Shown here piece after piece: positions 6,661-16,500 of a DNA stretch of 64,000 bases (its first letter is position 1; each line of letters opens with the position of its first letter). Source of the DNA: a bacterium (GTDB taxonomy: Bacteria > SZUA-79 > Acidulodesulfobacterales > Acidulodesulfobacteraceae); the NCBI GenBank assembly GCA_021795355.1, contig JAJYPL010000002.1, forward strand, positions 1 through 64,000, in the 5' to 3' direction. The notes beneath the pieces are model-generated. The model worked only from the letters and a program-made list of their open reading frames with translations. It made no database searches and was not told where the DNA came from. The translations under genes and the position numbers were made by a program.

Positions 6661-7320
6661 ATGAAAACTCTTAATTTTCAAATAATAACGAAAGATTTCG
6701 CTTTTGAAGAACGCTTTGAATATCTTAGCGAAATAGCCTGGGCGGCGGCCGGAAGTTCGGCGGACGTATTGCAGTTAAGAAATAAAAATATTTCATCGCG
6801 CAACCTTTACGATTGCGCAGTTTTTTTAAAAAAAAAGCTGGATAACTTAAATAACGGGAGCAAAACACTGCTCATTATAAACGACAGACCGGATATCGCA
6901 TACATTGCAGGAGCAGACGGAGTACACGTCGGACAGGAAGATTTCCCTGCGGATAGAATTAAGAAATTTTTTCCGAATTTAATAGTAGGCGTCAGCGCTG
7001 AAAACGTAAAACAGGCGGAAGCGGCGCAAAAAGGCGGAGCCGATTATATAGGCGCCGGACCGGTGTATCAGACCTCTTCCAAAAAGGACGCTGGAGACGC
7101 AATGGATAAAGAAATTTTTAAAGCAGTCTGTTCCTCCGTCGATATACCCGTTATCGCAATAGGCGGCATTACGGAAGACAATATAGAAGAACTTGCGGAA
7201 TTGGGAGCAGACGGAGCAGCCGTAATCGGCGCGGTTTCAAATGCAGACGATCCGCTGTCGGCGGCAATAAATTTTAGAAAACATATCGACAAATTTTTAA
7301 AATATAGAATAAGAAAATAG
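6661..7320 (+). CDS. thiE: thiamine phosphate synthase
   Basis: It joins HMP-pyrophosphate and thiazole phosphate into thiamine phosphate. The TIM-barrel hallmarks are present: VLQLRNKN (diphosphate-side Arg/Lys), LIINDRPDIAYIAGADGVHVGQED, GADYIGAGPVYQTSSKKD and VIAIGGITEDNI. At 219 residues it is full length. The start at ATG 6661 places the first strand (FQIITKDF) correctly, although no SD precedes it. It is the first gene of a plus-strand trio with ftsE and ftsX (11-nt gap to ftsE). No other thiamine genes are in the window. Confidence 0.93.
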   Translation: MKTLNFQIITKDFAFEERFEYLSEIAWAAAGSSADVLQLRNKNISSRNLYDCAVFLKKKLDNLNNGSKTLLIINDRPDIAYIAGADGVHVGQEDFPADRIKKFFPNLIVGVSAENVKQAEAAQKGGADYIGAGPVYQTSSKKDAGDAMDKEIFKAVCSSVDIPVIAIGGITEDNIEELAELGADGAAVIGAVSNADDPLSAAINFRKHIDKFLKYRIRK

Positions 7321-7331
7321 AGGATTTATAT

Positions 7332-7973
7332 TTGATAGAATTCAGCCACGTTTATAAAAATTACGATAAAAATTATATTTTAAGAGACTTAAATTTTACC
7401 GTAAATAAAGGGGAATTCATTTTTATTACCGGACCTTCCGGAGCAGGTAAAACTACTACGCTAAAAATGCTTATAGCAATGGAAAACCCTACACACGGCG
7501 CGGTAAAATTTATGGGAACGGAGCTCAACGATATCAAAAAAAGCGAGATACCGTTTTTAAGAAGAAAAATAGGATTTGTTTTTCAAGACTTTAAGCTGCT
7601 TCCGAAAAGAACGGTATTCCAGAACGTAGCGCTCGGGCTTGAGGTTTCCGGCGTCTTCGGAGACGTTATAACAAAAAACGTTTCGGAACTGCTTAAAGCC
7701 GTCGAACTTTATACAAAAAAAGACGAGTATCCGCTAAGCCTTTCAGGCGGCGAACAGCAAAGGGTCGCCATTGCAAGAGCGCTTGTACAGAATCCGCAGG
7801 TCCTGCTTGCGGACGAACCTACCGGAAACTTAGACGAGGAAACTTCTAAAATCATAATCGATATAATAAAATCTTTCAACAATAAAGGCACTACGGTAAT
7901 GCTGGCTACTCACGATAAACATCTAATAGCTGATACGGGCAGGGCAAGGGTAATTGATATCACAAAAGCTTAA
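7332..7973 (+). CDS. ftsE: cell-division ATP-binding protein FtsE
   Basis: This is the ATPase subunit of the FtsEX complex at the septum, which drives activation of peptidoglycan hydrolases through EnvC-type or other partners. The ABC motifs are complete: Walker [10 protein letters not shown] (about residues 34-42), Q-loop [15 protein letters not shown], signature [15 protein letters not shown], Walker [13 protein letters not shown] and the switch His in LATHDKH. At 213 residues it is slightly shorter than E. coli FtsE (222). The start is TTG 7332 with GAGGA about 7 nt upstream. The 3' end overlaps ftsX by 20 nt. Confidence 0.95.
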   Translation: MIEFSHVYKNYDKNYILRDLNFTVNKGEFIFITGPSGAGKTTTLKMLIAMENPTHGAVKFMGTELNDIKKSEIPFLRRKIGFVFQDFKLLPKRTVFQNVALGLEVSGVFGDVITKNVSELLKAVELYTKKDEYPLSLSGGEQQRVAIARALVQNPQVLLADEPTGNLDEETSKIIIDIIKSFNNKGTTVMLATHDKHLIADTGRARVIDITKA

Positions 7974-8853
7974 ATATTTAATAAATTATTTTAAAATTGC
8001 GTTCTTAAATATTAAATCTAATATTTCCGGGAACGTTTTCGCTTTTTTAATAATGTCCTTTTCGTTTTTCATAATGCTTTTTTTTCTTCTGTGTTATGTA
8101 AATATTTATAACTACATGAATATTTTTCAAAAAAACAGCGTTATGATCGTTTTTTTGAAAAGCGGGGCAGGCAAAAAAAACAGGCAGAATATAATTAATT
8201 TTATAAATAAAATCAATGGAATTAAAAAAATTAAATACTACGGAAATAAATCTTCAATGGAATTTTTATCTAAAAGATTAAAAAATCTTAAATCTGTTTT
8301 AAAAAACATAAATCCAAAGGTCATGCCTTCATTTATTAAAATTCATTTTAAAAAAAGCGCGGTAAGCGCTATTTTTCTAAGCAATATTTATCTGAGACTG
8401 ACTTCCCTTAAAGGAATTAAATTAGTTTACTACAACAAAATGCTGGAAAATAAAATAATGCAGTTTATGTTTTTTACTAAAGTTATAGGTTTTATTCTAT
8501 TTTTATTCCTCTTAATTCTGTCTGTTTTTATATCATACAGCGCAATAAAGCTTATTATATTGCGGAAACAAAACGAAATAGAAATACTAAAGCTTATAGG
8601 AGCTACCGACGGCTATATAAGAATACCTATGTTTATAGAAGGCGAAATAGGCACCGTTTTAGCTTTTTTAGTTTCTATCTCGCTGCTTTACTCAATTTAT
8701 AAAATATTTATATTTTACGGGTTCGACGGCTTCTTAAATTTTTTCCATATAAAAATAATTTTTTTAAACTCTGTGCAGATTGCCGCCGTCTTTTTAATAG
8801 CCTTAATATCAGGCATTGCAGGAACTTATTTGTCTTCTCGGAAATTCTTTTAA
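7954..8853 (+). CDS. ftsX: cell-division membrane protein FtsX
   Basis: This is the membrane partner of FtsE. The 299 residues show the family layout: TM1 (about 24-47), a periplasmic extracellular domain (about 48-165), then three TM segments in the C-terminal half. KQNEIEILKLIGATDGYIRIPM is the conserved cytoplasmic loop between TM2 and TM3, close to FtsE. The TTG start lies inside ftsE with GGGCAAGGG just upstream, so translation is coupled. Composition is very Lys/Ile/Phe-rich. The adjacent-gene partner seen in many relatives, envC, is not next to it here but 3 kb away on the other strand. Confidence 0.9.
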   Translation: MISQKLKYLINYFKIAFLNIKSNISGNVFAFLIMSFSFFIMLFFLLCYVNIYNYMNIFQKNSVMIVFLKSGAGKKNRQNIINFINKINGIKKIKYYGNKSSMEFLSKRLKNLKSVLKNINPKVMPSFIKIHFKKSAVSAIFLSNIYLRLTSLKGIKLVYYNKMLENKIMQFMFFTKVIGFILFLFLLILSVFISYSAIKLIILRKQNEIEILKLIGATDGYIRIPMFIEGEIGTVLAFLVSISLLYSIYKIFIFYGFDGFLNFFHIKIIFLNSVQIAAVFLIALISGIAGTYLSSRKFF

Positions 8854-8871
8854 TATATAAACCTGAACGGA

Positions 8872-10488
8872 TTAAATGCGCGTTATTTCTTTAAACAGCT
8901 TCATATCGACGTATTTTTCTATATTACCGGCGAGAATGTTAAAGCTTTCGTTTTTAACGTCTGCATAACCGCGATTATTATTCGGCAAGACGTATTTATT
9001 GTTTTTATTTTTATTGTTTTTATTCATAACGTCTTCTAAAAAATCCCTAAATACTTTATCGGCAAACAATCCATGGACGTAAGTCCCTATTTTTCTTCCA
9101 TCTTCGGATATAAGGGACAAAACTTCGTTTTTCGGCGAAAATTCTAAAGCGCATTTACCGCCGGAATTATCGTTTACGTGTTTAAACAAAAAAGACGAAA
9201 GGCCTTTGACGCCTTGACGACGGTTAAATTCAACATTTTCTGCGTCTTTTAAAAAACTCCTTCCGTTATGAATCTCATAGCCGTTAAGGAAACTGCCGTT
9301 AAAATCATACTTTCGGCTGACGGTTATTTTTTTGTCCGACAATATCGTTTCAAGGCCAAAAAAACCAAAACCGCCGACGGCTTCTAAATTCTCCGAATTT
9401 TTACATGATTCAAGTTTATAAGGGTCCTTTATTATGTCTCCCATCATCTGAAAACCGCCGCAAATTCCCAATATGATACCTTTATTAAGTTTTTCGAATC
9501 TTTTTATATAATCAAAAATTCCAGACTTTTTTATTCGGTTTAAATCCGAAGCGGTAGATTTAGTTCCGGGAATTATTATAATATCAAATTTATCGGCTTC
9601 GCCAATCGGAACAGCGTCGAAAAAAACGGTATGAAACCTTTCGTCAAAAAAAAGAGGATCGAATTCGTTAAAATTTGAAATATGCTCTAAGCGGACTATT
9701 CCAATTTTAATCTTTCCGCCGTTTTCGGCGTATATATCCGACAGGCTTGCATAATTTTTCAGATTTAAACTGTCTTCGGCCTCTATATGTATATTTTTAA
9801 TATAAGGAATTACGCCTGCGCACGGTATCTTTAAACGTTTTTCTATCTCGTCGATACCGGGCTTCAGTATGGAAATATTACCCCTGAACTTATTTATTAT
9901 AAATCCTTTGACCAATTTTTTCCATTTAGGTTTCAGCAGTTTTACGGTTCCGTATAAAGACGCAAAAACTCCTCCTCTTTCAATATCGGCGATTAAAATT
10001 ACCGGAATATTATAAATTTCGGCGAAACCCATATTGGCGATATCATACTTATAGAGATTTATTTCAGCCGGACTTCCTGCGCCTTCCGCTATAACGAGTT
10101 CGTTGCGTTCCGTTAAAAAATCGAAAGATTGGGAAGCTTTTTTTAAAAAAAACCTTTTCTTGCCGTTATATTCTTCAAAATTCATATTGCCGAAATGTTT
10201 TCCGTCCAAAATCAGATGCATTTCGGTATCGGAAGAAGGCTTTATTAAAATAGGATTAATCTGCCTCAGCGGTTTTTTAAAAGCGGCTTCGGACTGTACC
10301 GCTTGAGAAACTGCAATTTCGGAACCGTCTTCCGTAACAAAACTGTTAAGCGACATATTCTGGGATTTAAAAGGCGAGCAGTTTACCCCTCTGTTTGCAA
10401 AATACCTTAAAAATCCGGCGGTCAAAACGCTCTTGCCGACGGAACTCGACGTCCCCTGTATCATTATAGATTTAGATTTCATACCCAT
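8872..10488 (-). CDS. cobQ: cobyric acid synthase
   Basis: It amidates four carboxyl groups of adenosylcobyrinic a,c-diamide, using glutamine and ATP, in B12 synthesis. The N-terminal dethiobiotin-synthetase-like domain starts with a P-loop variant (GTSSSVGKSVLTAG, about residues 11-24) and has ADIERGGVFASLYGT. The C-terminal class I glutamine amidotransferase has the nucleophile Cys in GICGGFQMMG (about residue 341) and a late catalytic His in GTYVHGLF. At 538 residues it is slightly longer than usual, owing to an Asn/Lys-rich loop near residue 490. It is convergent with ftsX and no other cob genes are nearby. A B12-dependent ribonucleotide reductase at 61.8 kb would use the final cofactor. 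Confidence 0.95.
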   Translation of the reverse strand: MGMKSKSIMIQGTSSSVGKSVLTAGFLRYFANRGVNCSPFKSQNMSLNSFVTEDGSEIAVSQAVQSEAAFKKPLRQINPILIKPSSDTEMHLILDGKHFGNMNFEEYNGKKRFFLKKASQSFDFLTERNELVIAEGAGSPAEINLYKYDIANMGFAEIYNIPVILIADIERGGVFASLYGTVKLLKPKWKKLVKGFIINKFRGNISILKPGIDEIEKRLKIPCAGVIPYIKNIHIEAEDSLNLKNYASLSDIYAENGGKIKIGIVRLEHISNFNEFDPLFFDERFHTVFFDAVPIGEADKFDIIIIPGTKSTASDLNRIKKSGIFDYIKRFEKLNKGIILGICGGFQMMGDIIKDPYKLESCKNSENLEAVGGFGFFGLETILSDKKITVSRKYDFNGSFLNGYEIHNGRSFLKDAENVEFNRRQGVKGLSSFLFKHVNDNSGGKCALEFSPKNEVLSLISEDGRKIGTYVHGLFADKVFRDFLEDVMNKNNKNKNNKYVLPNNNRGYADVKNESFNILAGNIEKYVDMKLFKEITRI

Positions 10489-10565
10489 ATTAGCTGCCTT
10501 TTTAAACTTTTTTTAATGCACGCGTTTAACTTTACCAATCATTTTAATGCGCAGGATAGTATGAA

Positions 10566-10686
10566 GAAAAAGGTGCCTGCCGGGGCGGTTTGCCCGCAAA
10601 CGCGGACGATATGTTTTTTCGCGTTTTAAAAAGCATGTCTTTTTTGCGGAAAAACATGAAGAAAATAAATAAATCTGACACCTTTA
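10566..10686. repeat. dispersed inverted-repeat element, long form
   Basis: The ends are AAAGGTGCC (from about 10569) and its near-complement GACACCTTT (10677-10685), with AAATAAATCTGACACC on the right side. Inside, ATGTTTTTTCGC (10611-10622) pairs with GCGGAAAAACAT (10646-10657), making a large cruciform-capable structure. The end motif matches that of the 90-bp elements at 17509 and 22133. The rest of 10489-10703 holds nothing else I can identify. Confidence 0.6.
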
Positions 10687-10703
10687 TTTTTTTATTTTGT
10701 TAT

Positions 10704-12494
10704 TTAGTAATGGTACCCCCCCCCCCCCGACTTTACGGCTTTTAAAAATGCTTCGACTACTTTAGGATCGAACTGGGTTCCGGAATTTTTCTTAATCTCT
10801 TCCAGCGCCGTTTCAACCGGAAGAGCTTTTCTGTAAGGCCTGTCGGTCGTCATTGCGTCGAAAGTATCGACTACCGCTATAATTCTTGAGGCTATAGGTA
10901 TATCTTCGCCGGAAAGGCCGAAGGGATAGCCTTTGCCGTCGTATCTTTCCTGATGGTGAAGAACGTCGTTAGCTATATGGCTTAAAAACTTTATTTTTTT
11001 TAGCATGTTATAGCCTATTTCCGGATGTTTTTTAATTTCTTCGTATTCTTCGTCCGTAAGTTTGCCCTGCTTATTTAATATTGAATCTTTTATGCCGATT
11101 TTTCCGACGTCGTGCATTGCCGCCGCATATCTTATATTTTTAATTTCGTTATGGCTTAGTCCAAGCTCTTTGGCTACCATAACGCCGTAGTCTATAAGCC
11201 TGTCGCCGTGGGTTCTTGTATATGTGTCCCTTGCTTCTATAGCTTCGGAAATAGAGCTTATAGTTTCAAAATGTTCTTCTTCGATATAGTTAAGCGTTTG
11301 GGCGTTATAAACCGCAACGGAAATTATGCTTGAAATGTTTGCTATAAAATCGATAGTTTCCATTGAATATTCCGTTTTTGTTTTTCCTAAAAGAAAAATA
11401 AGACCGAGGAAATCTTTATCGGTTTTAAGGGGAATAGCAATAAAAGTCTTTTTAGAAATATCTTTCAAAAAACAGTCGCAAGGCGGATTTTTATCGCTTC
11501 CGGAAACCGAATCTTCTTCATAATAATTTATGGTCGGATAATCCGAACTTACGGTTTTCAAACATTTGCAATCGTTTAACTTCAATGTATCGCGGCCGGA
11601 AAACGAAGCATCCATACCGTAAGCGTTAAACAATTTTAATGAAATGTTTTTAAAGAAATCGCAATCGTTGCATTTTTGAAGTATTTTATTTTCCGGAGGA
11701 CATTTAACGAAAGGACAGCTGAATTCCGTGATATTATAACAGTTGATACTCCCGCCGTAAATAGAACATCCCGTCATATTGCAGTTAAAAAATTCGTAAC
11801 AGAATTTATTTGCATCTTTATTATTGTCTTTAAGATATACGAGGGCGGAATCCGTTTTTGTATAATTCATAAGCCTTTTTATAGAGTAATCGATAATACT
11901 GGTAAGATCTAAAGATGAAGAGACTAATTTTGAAATTTCCAACAAATCGGATATTTTGCGGCTTTCTTCTTTTTGCCTTAAGTATAAAAGATTTGCGTTT
12001 TCGTAAAGCGTCAGGCTGTATATGAAAATACCGCCCAGCATTGCGATAAACTTGGCTATTTTTACTTCTTCTTCCGAAAATTCATATATTTCCTTGCCGT
12101 ATATATTTAAAGCGCCTAAAACTAACGATCCTGCATAAATAGGAACGCTGAGCATAGACAACATTCCGGTAAACTGTTTTTCAAGTTCATAATATATATC
12201 CGATAAATCCGTTTTTAAATTCGAACTGACCAAAGATTCGCCGTTCTCTATAACCGAACCTATCAATCCTTCGCCGAGCAATATTTCTAAATCTTTCTTT
12301 ATAAATTTTCCGTCATGGTAGTAATTTACGCAGTTTATTTTTTCGGTATCCTCGTTGAGCATAAAAATAGTGACGATATCGCTCTTTATGAATTTAGAGG
12401 CTGTTATCGAAATTTTTTCATATATCTCTTCTCTGGAATTTTTAGAAATAAGGTCTTTTGAAAGAAAATAAGCAATATCCGGATATTCTACCAT
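10704..12494 (-). CDS. GAF-GAF-HD-GYP protein, probable cyclic-di-GMP phosphodiesterase
   Basis: An N-terminal GAF domain (about residues 20-160) and a second GAF-like sensor region (about 180-410) precede an HD-GYP domain (about 415-590). The catalytic HD is in AAMHDVGKIGI (about 461) and the GYP signature in YDGKGYPFGL (about 520), followed by DTFDAMTTDRPYR. HD-GYP domains hydrolyse c-di-GMP (to pGpG or GMP) or related cyclic dinucleotides. The second GAF contains an insertion with twelve Cys (about residues 229-340), suggesting metal or redox sensing. There is no receiver or TM domain, so it is a cytoplasmic one-component sensor. A 13-G tract lies in codons just before the stop. Confidence 0.88.
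   Translation of the reverse strand: MVEYPDIAYFLSKDLISKNSREEIYEKISITASKFIKSDIVTIFMLNEDTEKINCVNYYHDGKFIKKDLEILLGEGLIGSVIENGESLVSSNLKTDLSDIYYELEKQFTGMLSMLSVPIYAGSLVLGALNIYGKEIYEFSEEEVKIAKFIAMLGGIFIYSLTLYENANLLYLRQKEESRKISDLLEISKLVSSSLDLTSIIDYSIKRLMNYTKTDSALVYLKDNNKDANKFCYEFFNCNMTGCSIYGGSINCYNITEFSCPFVKCPPENKILQKCNDCDFFKNISLKLFNAYGMDASFSGRDTLKLNDCKCLKTVSSDYPTINYYEEDSVSGSDKNPPCDCFLKDISKKTFIAIPLKTDKDFLGLIFLLGKTKTEYSMETIDFIANISSIISVAVYNAQTLNYIEEEHFETISSISEAIEARDTYTRTHGDRLIDYGVMVAKELGLSHNEIKNIRYAAAMHDVGKIGIKDSILNKQGKLTDEEYEEIKKHPEIGYNMLKKIKFLSHIANDVLHHQERYDGKGYPFGLSGEDIPIASRIIAVVDTFDAMTTDRPYRKALPVETALEEIKKNSGTQFDPKVVEAFLKAVKSGGGGYHY
10716..10728. repeat. 13-base C/G homopolymer in the HD-GYP gene
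   Basis: Thirteen consecutive C on the plus strand, or G on the coding strand, encode the final Gly run. The present frame ends SGGGG-YHY. Loss of one G gives the tail TITK and gain of one gives VPLLNNKIKK before the next stop, so slippage changes only the C-terminus. Confidence 0.9.
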
Positions 12495-12530
12495 AAAGTA
12501 ATAAAACGTTATTATTGAATATTAATGAAT

Positions 12531-13475
12531 TTAAAATTTAGAAAACTTTTCGATTCTTTGGTTTCTTAAATCTTCCCCTTTGTATTTTTTCAGTTCGGTT
12601 ATATTTTCCAAGACGGCTTTTTTTAAATTTTCGGCGGCAAGTTTAGGGTCTCTGTGCGCGCCGCCGAGAGGTTCCGCTATAATGCCGTCTATGACCTTGG
12701 AATCGTTAAGCAGGTCTTTTGCGGTTAACTTCAAAGAATTCGCCGCTTCTTCCGTTTTAGAGGTATCTTTGTATAAAATAGAAGCGCATCCTTCAGGCGA
12801 TATAACCGAATAAACGGAATATTCCATCATTAAAACGCGGTTGCCTGTTCCAAAAGCAAGAGCGCCTCCGCTTCCGCCTTCTCCTATAATTACCGATACC
12901 ACCGGAACGTTAACGTTTAATAATTCATATATCGTTTCCGCTATAGCCTCCGACTGCCCTCTTTCCTCCGCGCCTAAGCCGGGATATGCCCCCGGAGTAT
13001 CTATGAGAGTGACTATGGGAATTTTATACTTGTCGGCAAGCTTAAAAAGTCTTTGGGCTTTTCTATAACCTTCCGGATGCGGCATGCCGAAATTTCTGCA
13101 CATTTTATCTTTAGTGTTCCGCCCCTTTTGATGTCCGACTATAAGCACCCTCTCATTATTAATGAAGCAGAATCCCCCGACTACCGCTTTGTCGTCCATA
13201 AACCGTCTGTCGCCGTGAAGTTCTATAAAGTTTTCCGCCGCCGTTTCTATATAATCCATAGCGTAAGGCCTCAACGGATGCCTCGATAGCTGGGTGATCT
13301 GCCAGTTGTTGATATTTTTAAAAATATCTTTTATAAGTTTTTCTTTTTTAGCTTCAAGATTTTTAATCTCGTCTTCGACGTCGGCAAATCCTCCAAGATT
13401 AAAAGTCTTAAGTTCTTCTATCTTCTGTTCCAGTTCTATGACCGGTTTTTCAAAATCTAAATACTGTAAAGCCAT
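12531..13475 (-). CDS. accA: acetyl-CoA carboxylase carboxyltransferase subunit alpha
   Basis: With AccD it transfers CO2 from carboxybiotin to acetyl-CoA, giving malonyl-CoA for fatty-acid synthesis. The N-terminal coiled coil (about residues 10-50) and the crotonase-like core are both clear: ELHGDRRFMDDKAVVGG, VTLIDTPGAYPGLGAEERGQ and VIGEGGSGGALA. At 314 residues it is the usual length. No SD is visible before ATG 13475; the leader is pure A/T. The gene follows dnaE by 93 nt, the same neighbour as in E. coli. accD is not in the window. Confidence 0.96.
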   Translation of the reverse strand: MALQYLDFEKPVIELEQKIEELKTFNLGGFADVEDEIKNLEAKKEKLIKDIFKNINNWQITQLSRHPLRPYAMDYIETAAENFIELHGDRRFMDDKAVVGGFCFINNERVLIVGHQKGRNTKDKMCRNFGMPHPEGYRKAQRLFKLADKYKIPIVTLIDTPGAYPGLGAEERGQSEAIAETIYELLNVNVPVVSVIIGEGGSGGALAFGTGNRVLMMEYSVYSVISPEGCASILYKDTSKTEEAANSLKLTAKDLLNDSKVIDGIIAEPLGGAHRDPKLAAENLKKAVLENITELKKYKGEDLRNQRIEKFSKF

Positions 13476-13568
13476 GATAATATTTTATATTTTTTTACTT
13501 ATTATTATTATTTTATTTGCTTGTTAAATGTAACTCTTTATATTTTTGTTTTTTTATTATATCATCTA

Positions 13569-16500
13569 TTAAATAATATTCAAGTAATTAGACAACGGAT
13601 TGGATTTCAATAAAGATTTGTCCACGGCAATATTTTCTCCAAGGGTAATACTGTATCCCGAAATTCTGAATATTACCTTATCGTTTCCTTTTGCTTCGGA
13701 AAAACTTTTTTTAATTTCAAAAAGCATTTTTTTAAATTCGTCGCCGTCAAGCATAGCAGCATTGTCTTTGATTTCTATAATACAGGCATCTCCTGCTGGT
13801 TTTACCGTCGGCTTAACTTTTACGGCGTCAAGCAGTTCTATGCTTTCGCCGACAATTTTAATGCCCAGATCGGCGTCTCCGTTAATTAAAGCAGCGTCTT
13901 GCCCCGCATTTTCCGTTAATGCATTATCTTCCAGTTTGTATATATCGTTTTCTGAGGCTTCGATTTCGGATAAATTTTCGCCGTCTGCCGTCTGTGTTCC
14001 TTTGCCGCTTAAGACTGACAGGTCTAATCCCGAAAAATCTATTCTGCCCGTAATAATTACCGGCTGATTAGTAGATAAAACATCTTCGTATTTTAAAAAA
14101 CTTTTTGGAAAAAACACGGTTTCTATATTCGAATTATTGTCGTTTAATATAAAAGAAGCCATTTTATCGTTGCTTTTAGTCTTACGGACTTTAAGCTGAT
14201 TTATTACTCCGACGACTTTATATGAAGCATCCAGAGGAATTTTTCCTTTTGCTTCTATGTATTCCTTCACTATATCGGCTACGGATTTTATTTTAAGAAG
14301 TTTTAGTTTTTCTTCATAACCGTCTAAAGGATGTCCCGACAGATAGAAACCGAGCGACTCTTTTTCAAAAGCAAGGATGGATTTTATATCGTCTTTTTCT
14401 CCTGCCGCCGTTAAATAGGAATCGTTTTTTCCTGCTTCGAAATCTATACTTTCCGATGGCGAACCGAATAAATCGGCCTGTCCCGAATCTTCTTTTTCTC
14501 TTTTGCGGATAGATTCTTCCATGACCGCTTCAAGATTATCGAGCATCCATTTCCTCGATTCCCCACCTATATCTAAAGCGCCGCTTTTAATCAAATTTTC
14601 TATCGTCCTTTTATTAACCTTTCTCGTATCGACTCTTGAGCAAAAATCCAACAAGTCTTTAAACGGCTTATCGGAACGTGCCTGCAAAATAGAATCAATT
14701 GCGGCTTTGCCGACGTTTTTTACGGCTCCCAAGCCTGTCCTTATAGCTAACTTAACCGTGCCGCCGGCAGATTCTTTGCTTTTGTCTTCGCAATTATCCG
14801 CAAAAATTCTTTTTTCGACTATAGCAAACCTTTCGGACGATTCGTTCACGGACGGAGGCAATATTTCGCATGCGTTCATTCCCGATTTTGCTTCGTTTAT
14901 TATTTTCGTCAATTTATCGGCGTTTGTCATTTCGCTGGATAAAAGAGCGGCGGTAAAATGCTCTTTATAATTAGCTTTTAAATATGCCGTCATATATGCA
15001 ATATATGCATAGGCGGTGGAATGTGATTTATTGAAACCGTATTCGCCGAATTTTACTATAAGGGAAAAAATCTTTTCGGATTTTGACTCTTCTATGCCGT
15101 TTGCTTTGCATCCGCTTATAAACTTATCTTTCATCTGATTAATAAGTTCAGTCTGCTTCTTTCCTACTCCCTTTCTTAAAACGTCGGCTTCGCCCATCGA
15201 AAATCCCGCAAGATTTGTAGCTACCCTCATTATCTGCTCCTGATAGAGCATTACTCCGTAAGTTTCATGCAGAATATCCTTAAGCGACGGATGAATGTAA
15301 TGTATTTTAGCTTTGCCGTGCTTAGCCTTAATAAAATCGTCCACCATGCCGCTTCCGAGAGGTCCCGGCCTATAAAGGGCTACGAGAGGAATTAAGTCGT
15401 CGAAAGAATTTGGAATCAATTTCTTTATCAATTCTTTCATACCCGAACTTTCCAACTGAAAAACCCCGGTCGTGTCTCCCGCCGCCAGCAGTTTAAACGC
15501 GGCCTTATCGTTTAAGTCTATATCGTATATATTAAAATCTTTATCTTCGTTAAATCCGCCGTTTTCCCCTTCACGTTCCCTTTGAAGTCTTTGAAGCGAT
15601 TTTGTTTCGTTAATAAGCTTTATAGCCTCATTCATTACGGTAAGCGTTTTTAATCCCAAAAAGTCGAACTTTATAAATCCAAGTTTCTCTAAATCGGTTC
15701 CGGTATATTGGGTAGTAATAACGTCCGTTTCTTTGGTGCCTTTATATAAAGGCATATAACTGTTTATAGGTTCGTTCGATATGACGACTCCGGCGGCATG
15801 CGTGCTTGCATGTCGAGCAAGACCTTCCAATCTTTTTGCTATTTCTATTAATTTCTTTACCTTAGGATTAGATTCTATTAAATTGCGGAGCTTAGGTTCT
15901 TCTTTTATTGCGTTTTCTAAAGTAATGCCGAGAGTATTCGGAACTAATTTTGCGATCTTATCAACCTCTGCATACGGCATATTCAAAGCTCTGCCGGTAT
16001 CCCTGATAACGGCTTTTGCAAGCATGGTGCCGAAAGTTATTATCTGCGATACCTTTTCTTCGCCGTATTTATGCGCCACGTATTTAATAACTTCGTCTCT
16101 TCCGTTTATGCAGAAATCGGAGTCTATATCAGGCATGCTTATTCTTTCGGGATTAAGAAATCTTTCAAACATCAAATCGTATTTTATGGGGTCTATTTCC
16201 GTAATTTTAAGACAGTAGGCGGCTAAGCTTCCGGCGGCGGAACCTCTGCCCGGGCCGACCGGTATGCCGTGTTCTTTAGCATATTTTATAAAGTCGGAAA
16301 CTATCAAAAAATATCCCGCAAAATTAGATTTTTTAATAACTTCTATTTCCATGTCTAATCTTGCTTTGTATTCGTCTTTTCTATTTAAATAAGATTCTGC
16401 CGCTGCCTTTGTGGGGGTTTTTATAAAAATTTCCTCGAAACCTTCTCTTGTTTTTTTCTCGAAGTAATCGGCGGCGTCGAAATCGGCGGCGTCGGCTGTT

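Noticed and set aside
10489-10703. Small RNA or tRNA gene in the cobQ/HD-GYP gap
   Set aside because: The structure is explained by the inverted-repeat element and no tRNA cloverleaf or anticodon arm is visible.
13600-14067. Plus-strand open frame of 155 codons over dnaE
   Set aside because: It is antisense to a clear DnaE domain, rich in Ser/Leu/Pro as expected of a shadow frame, and has no SD. The same applies to 14503-14970 and 15781-16218.
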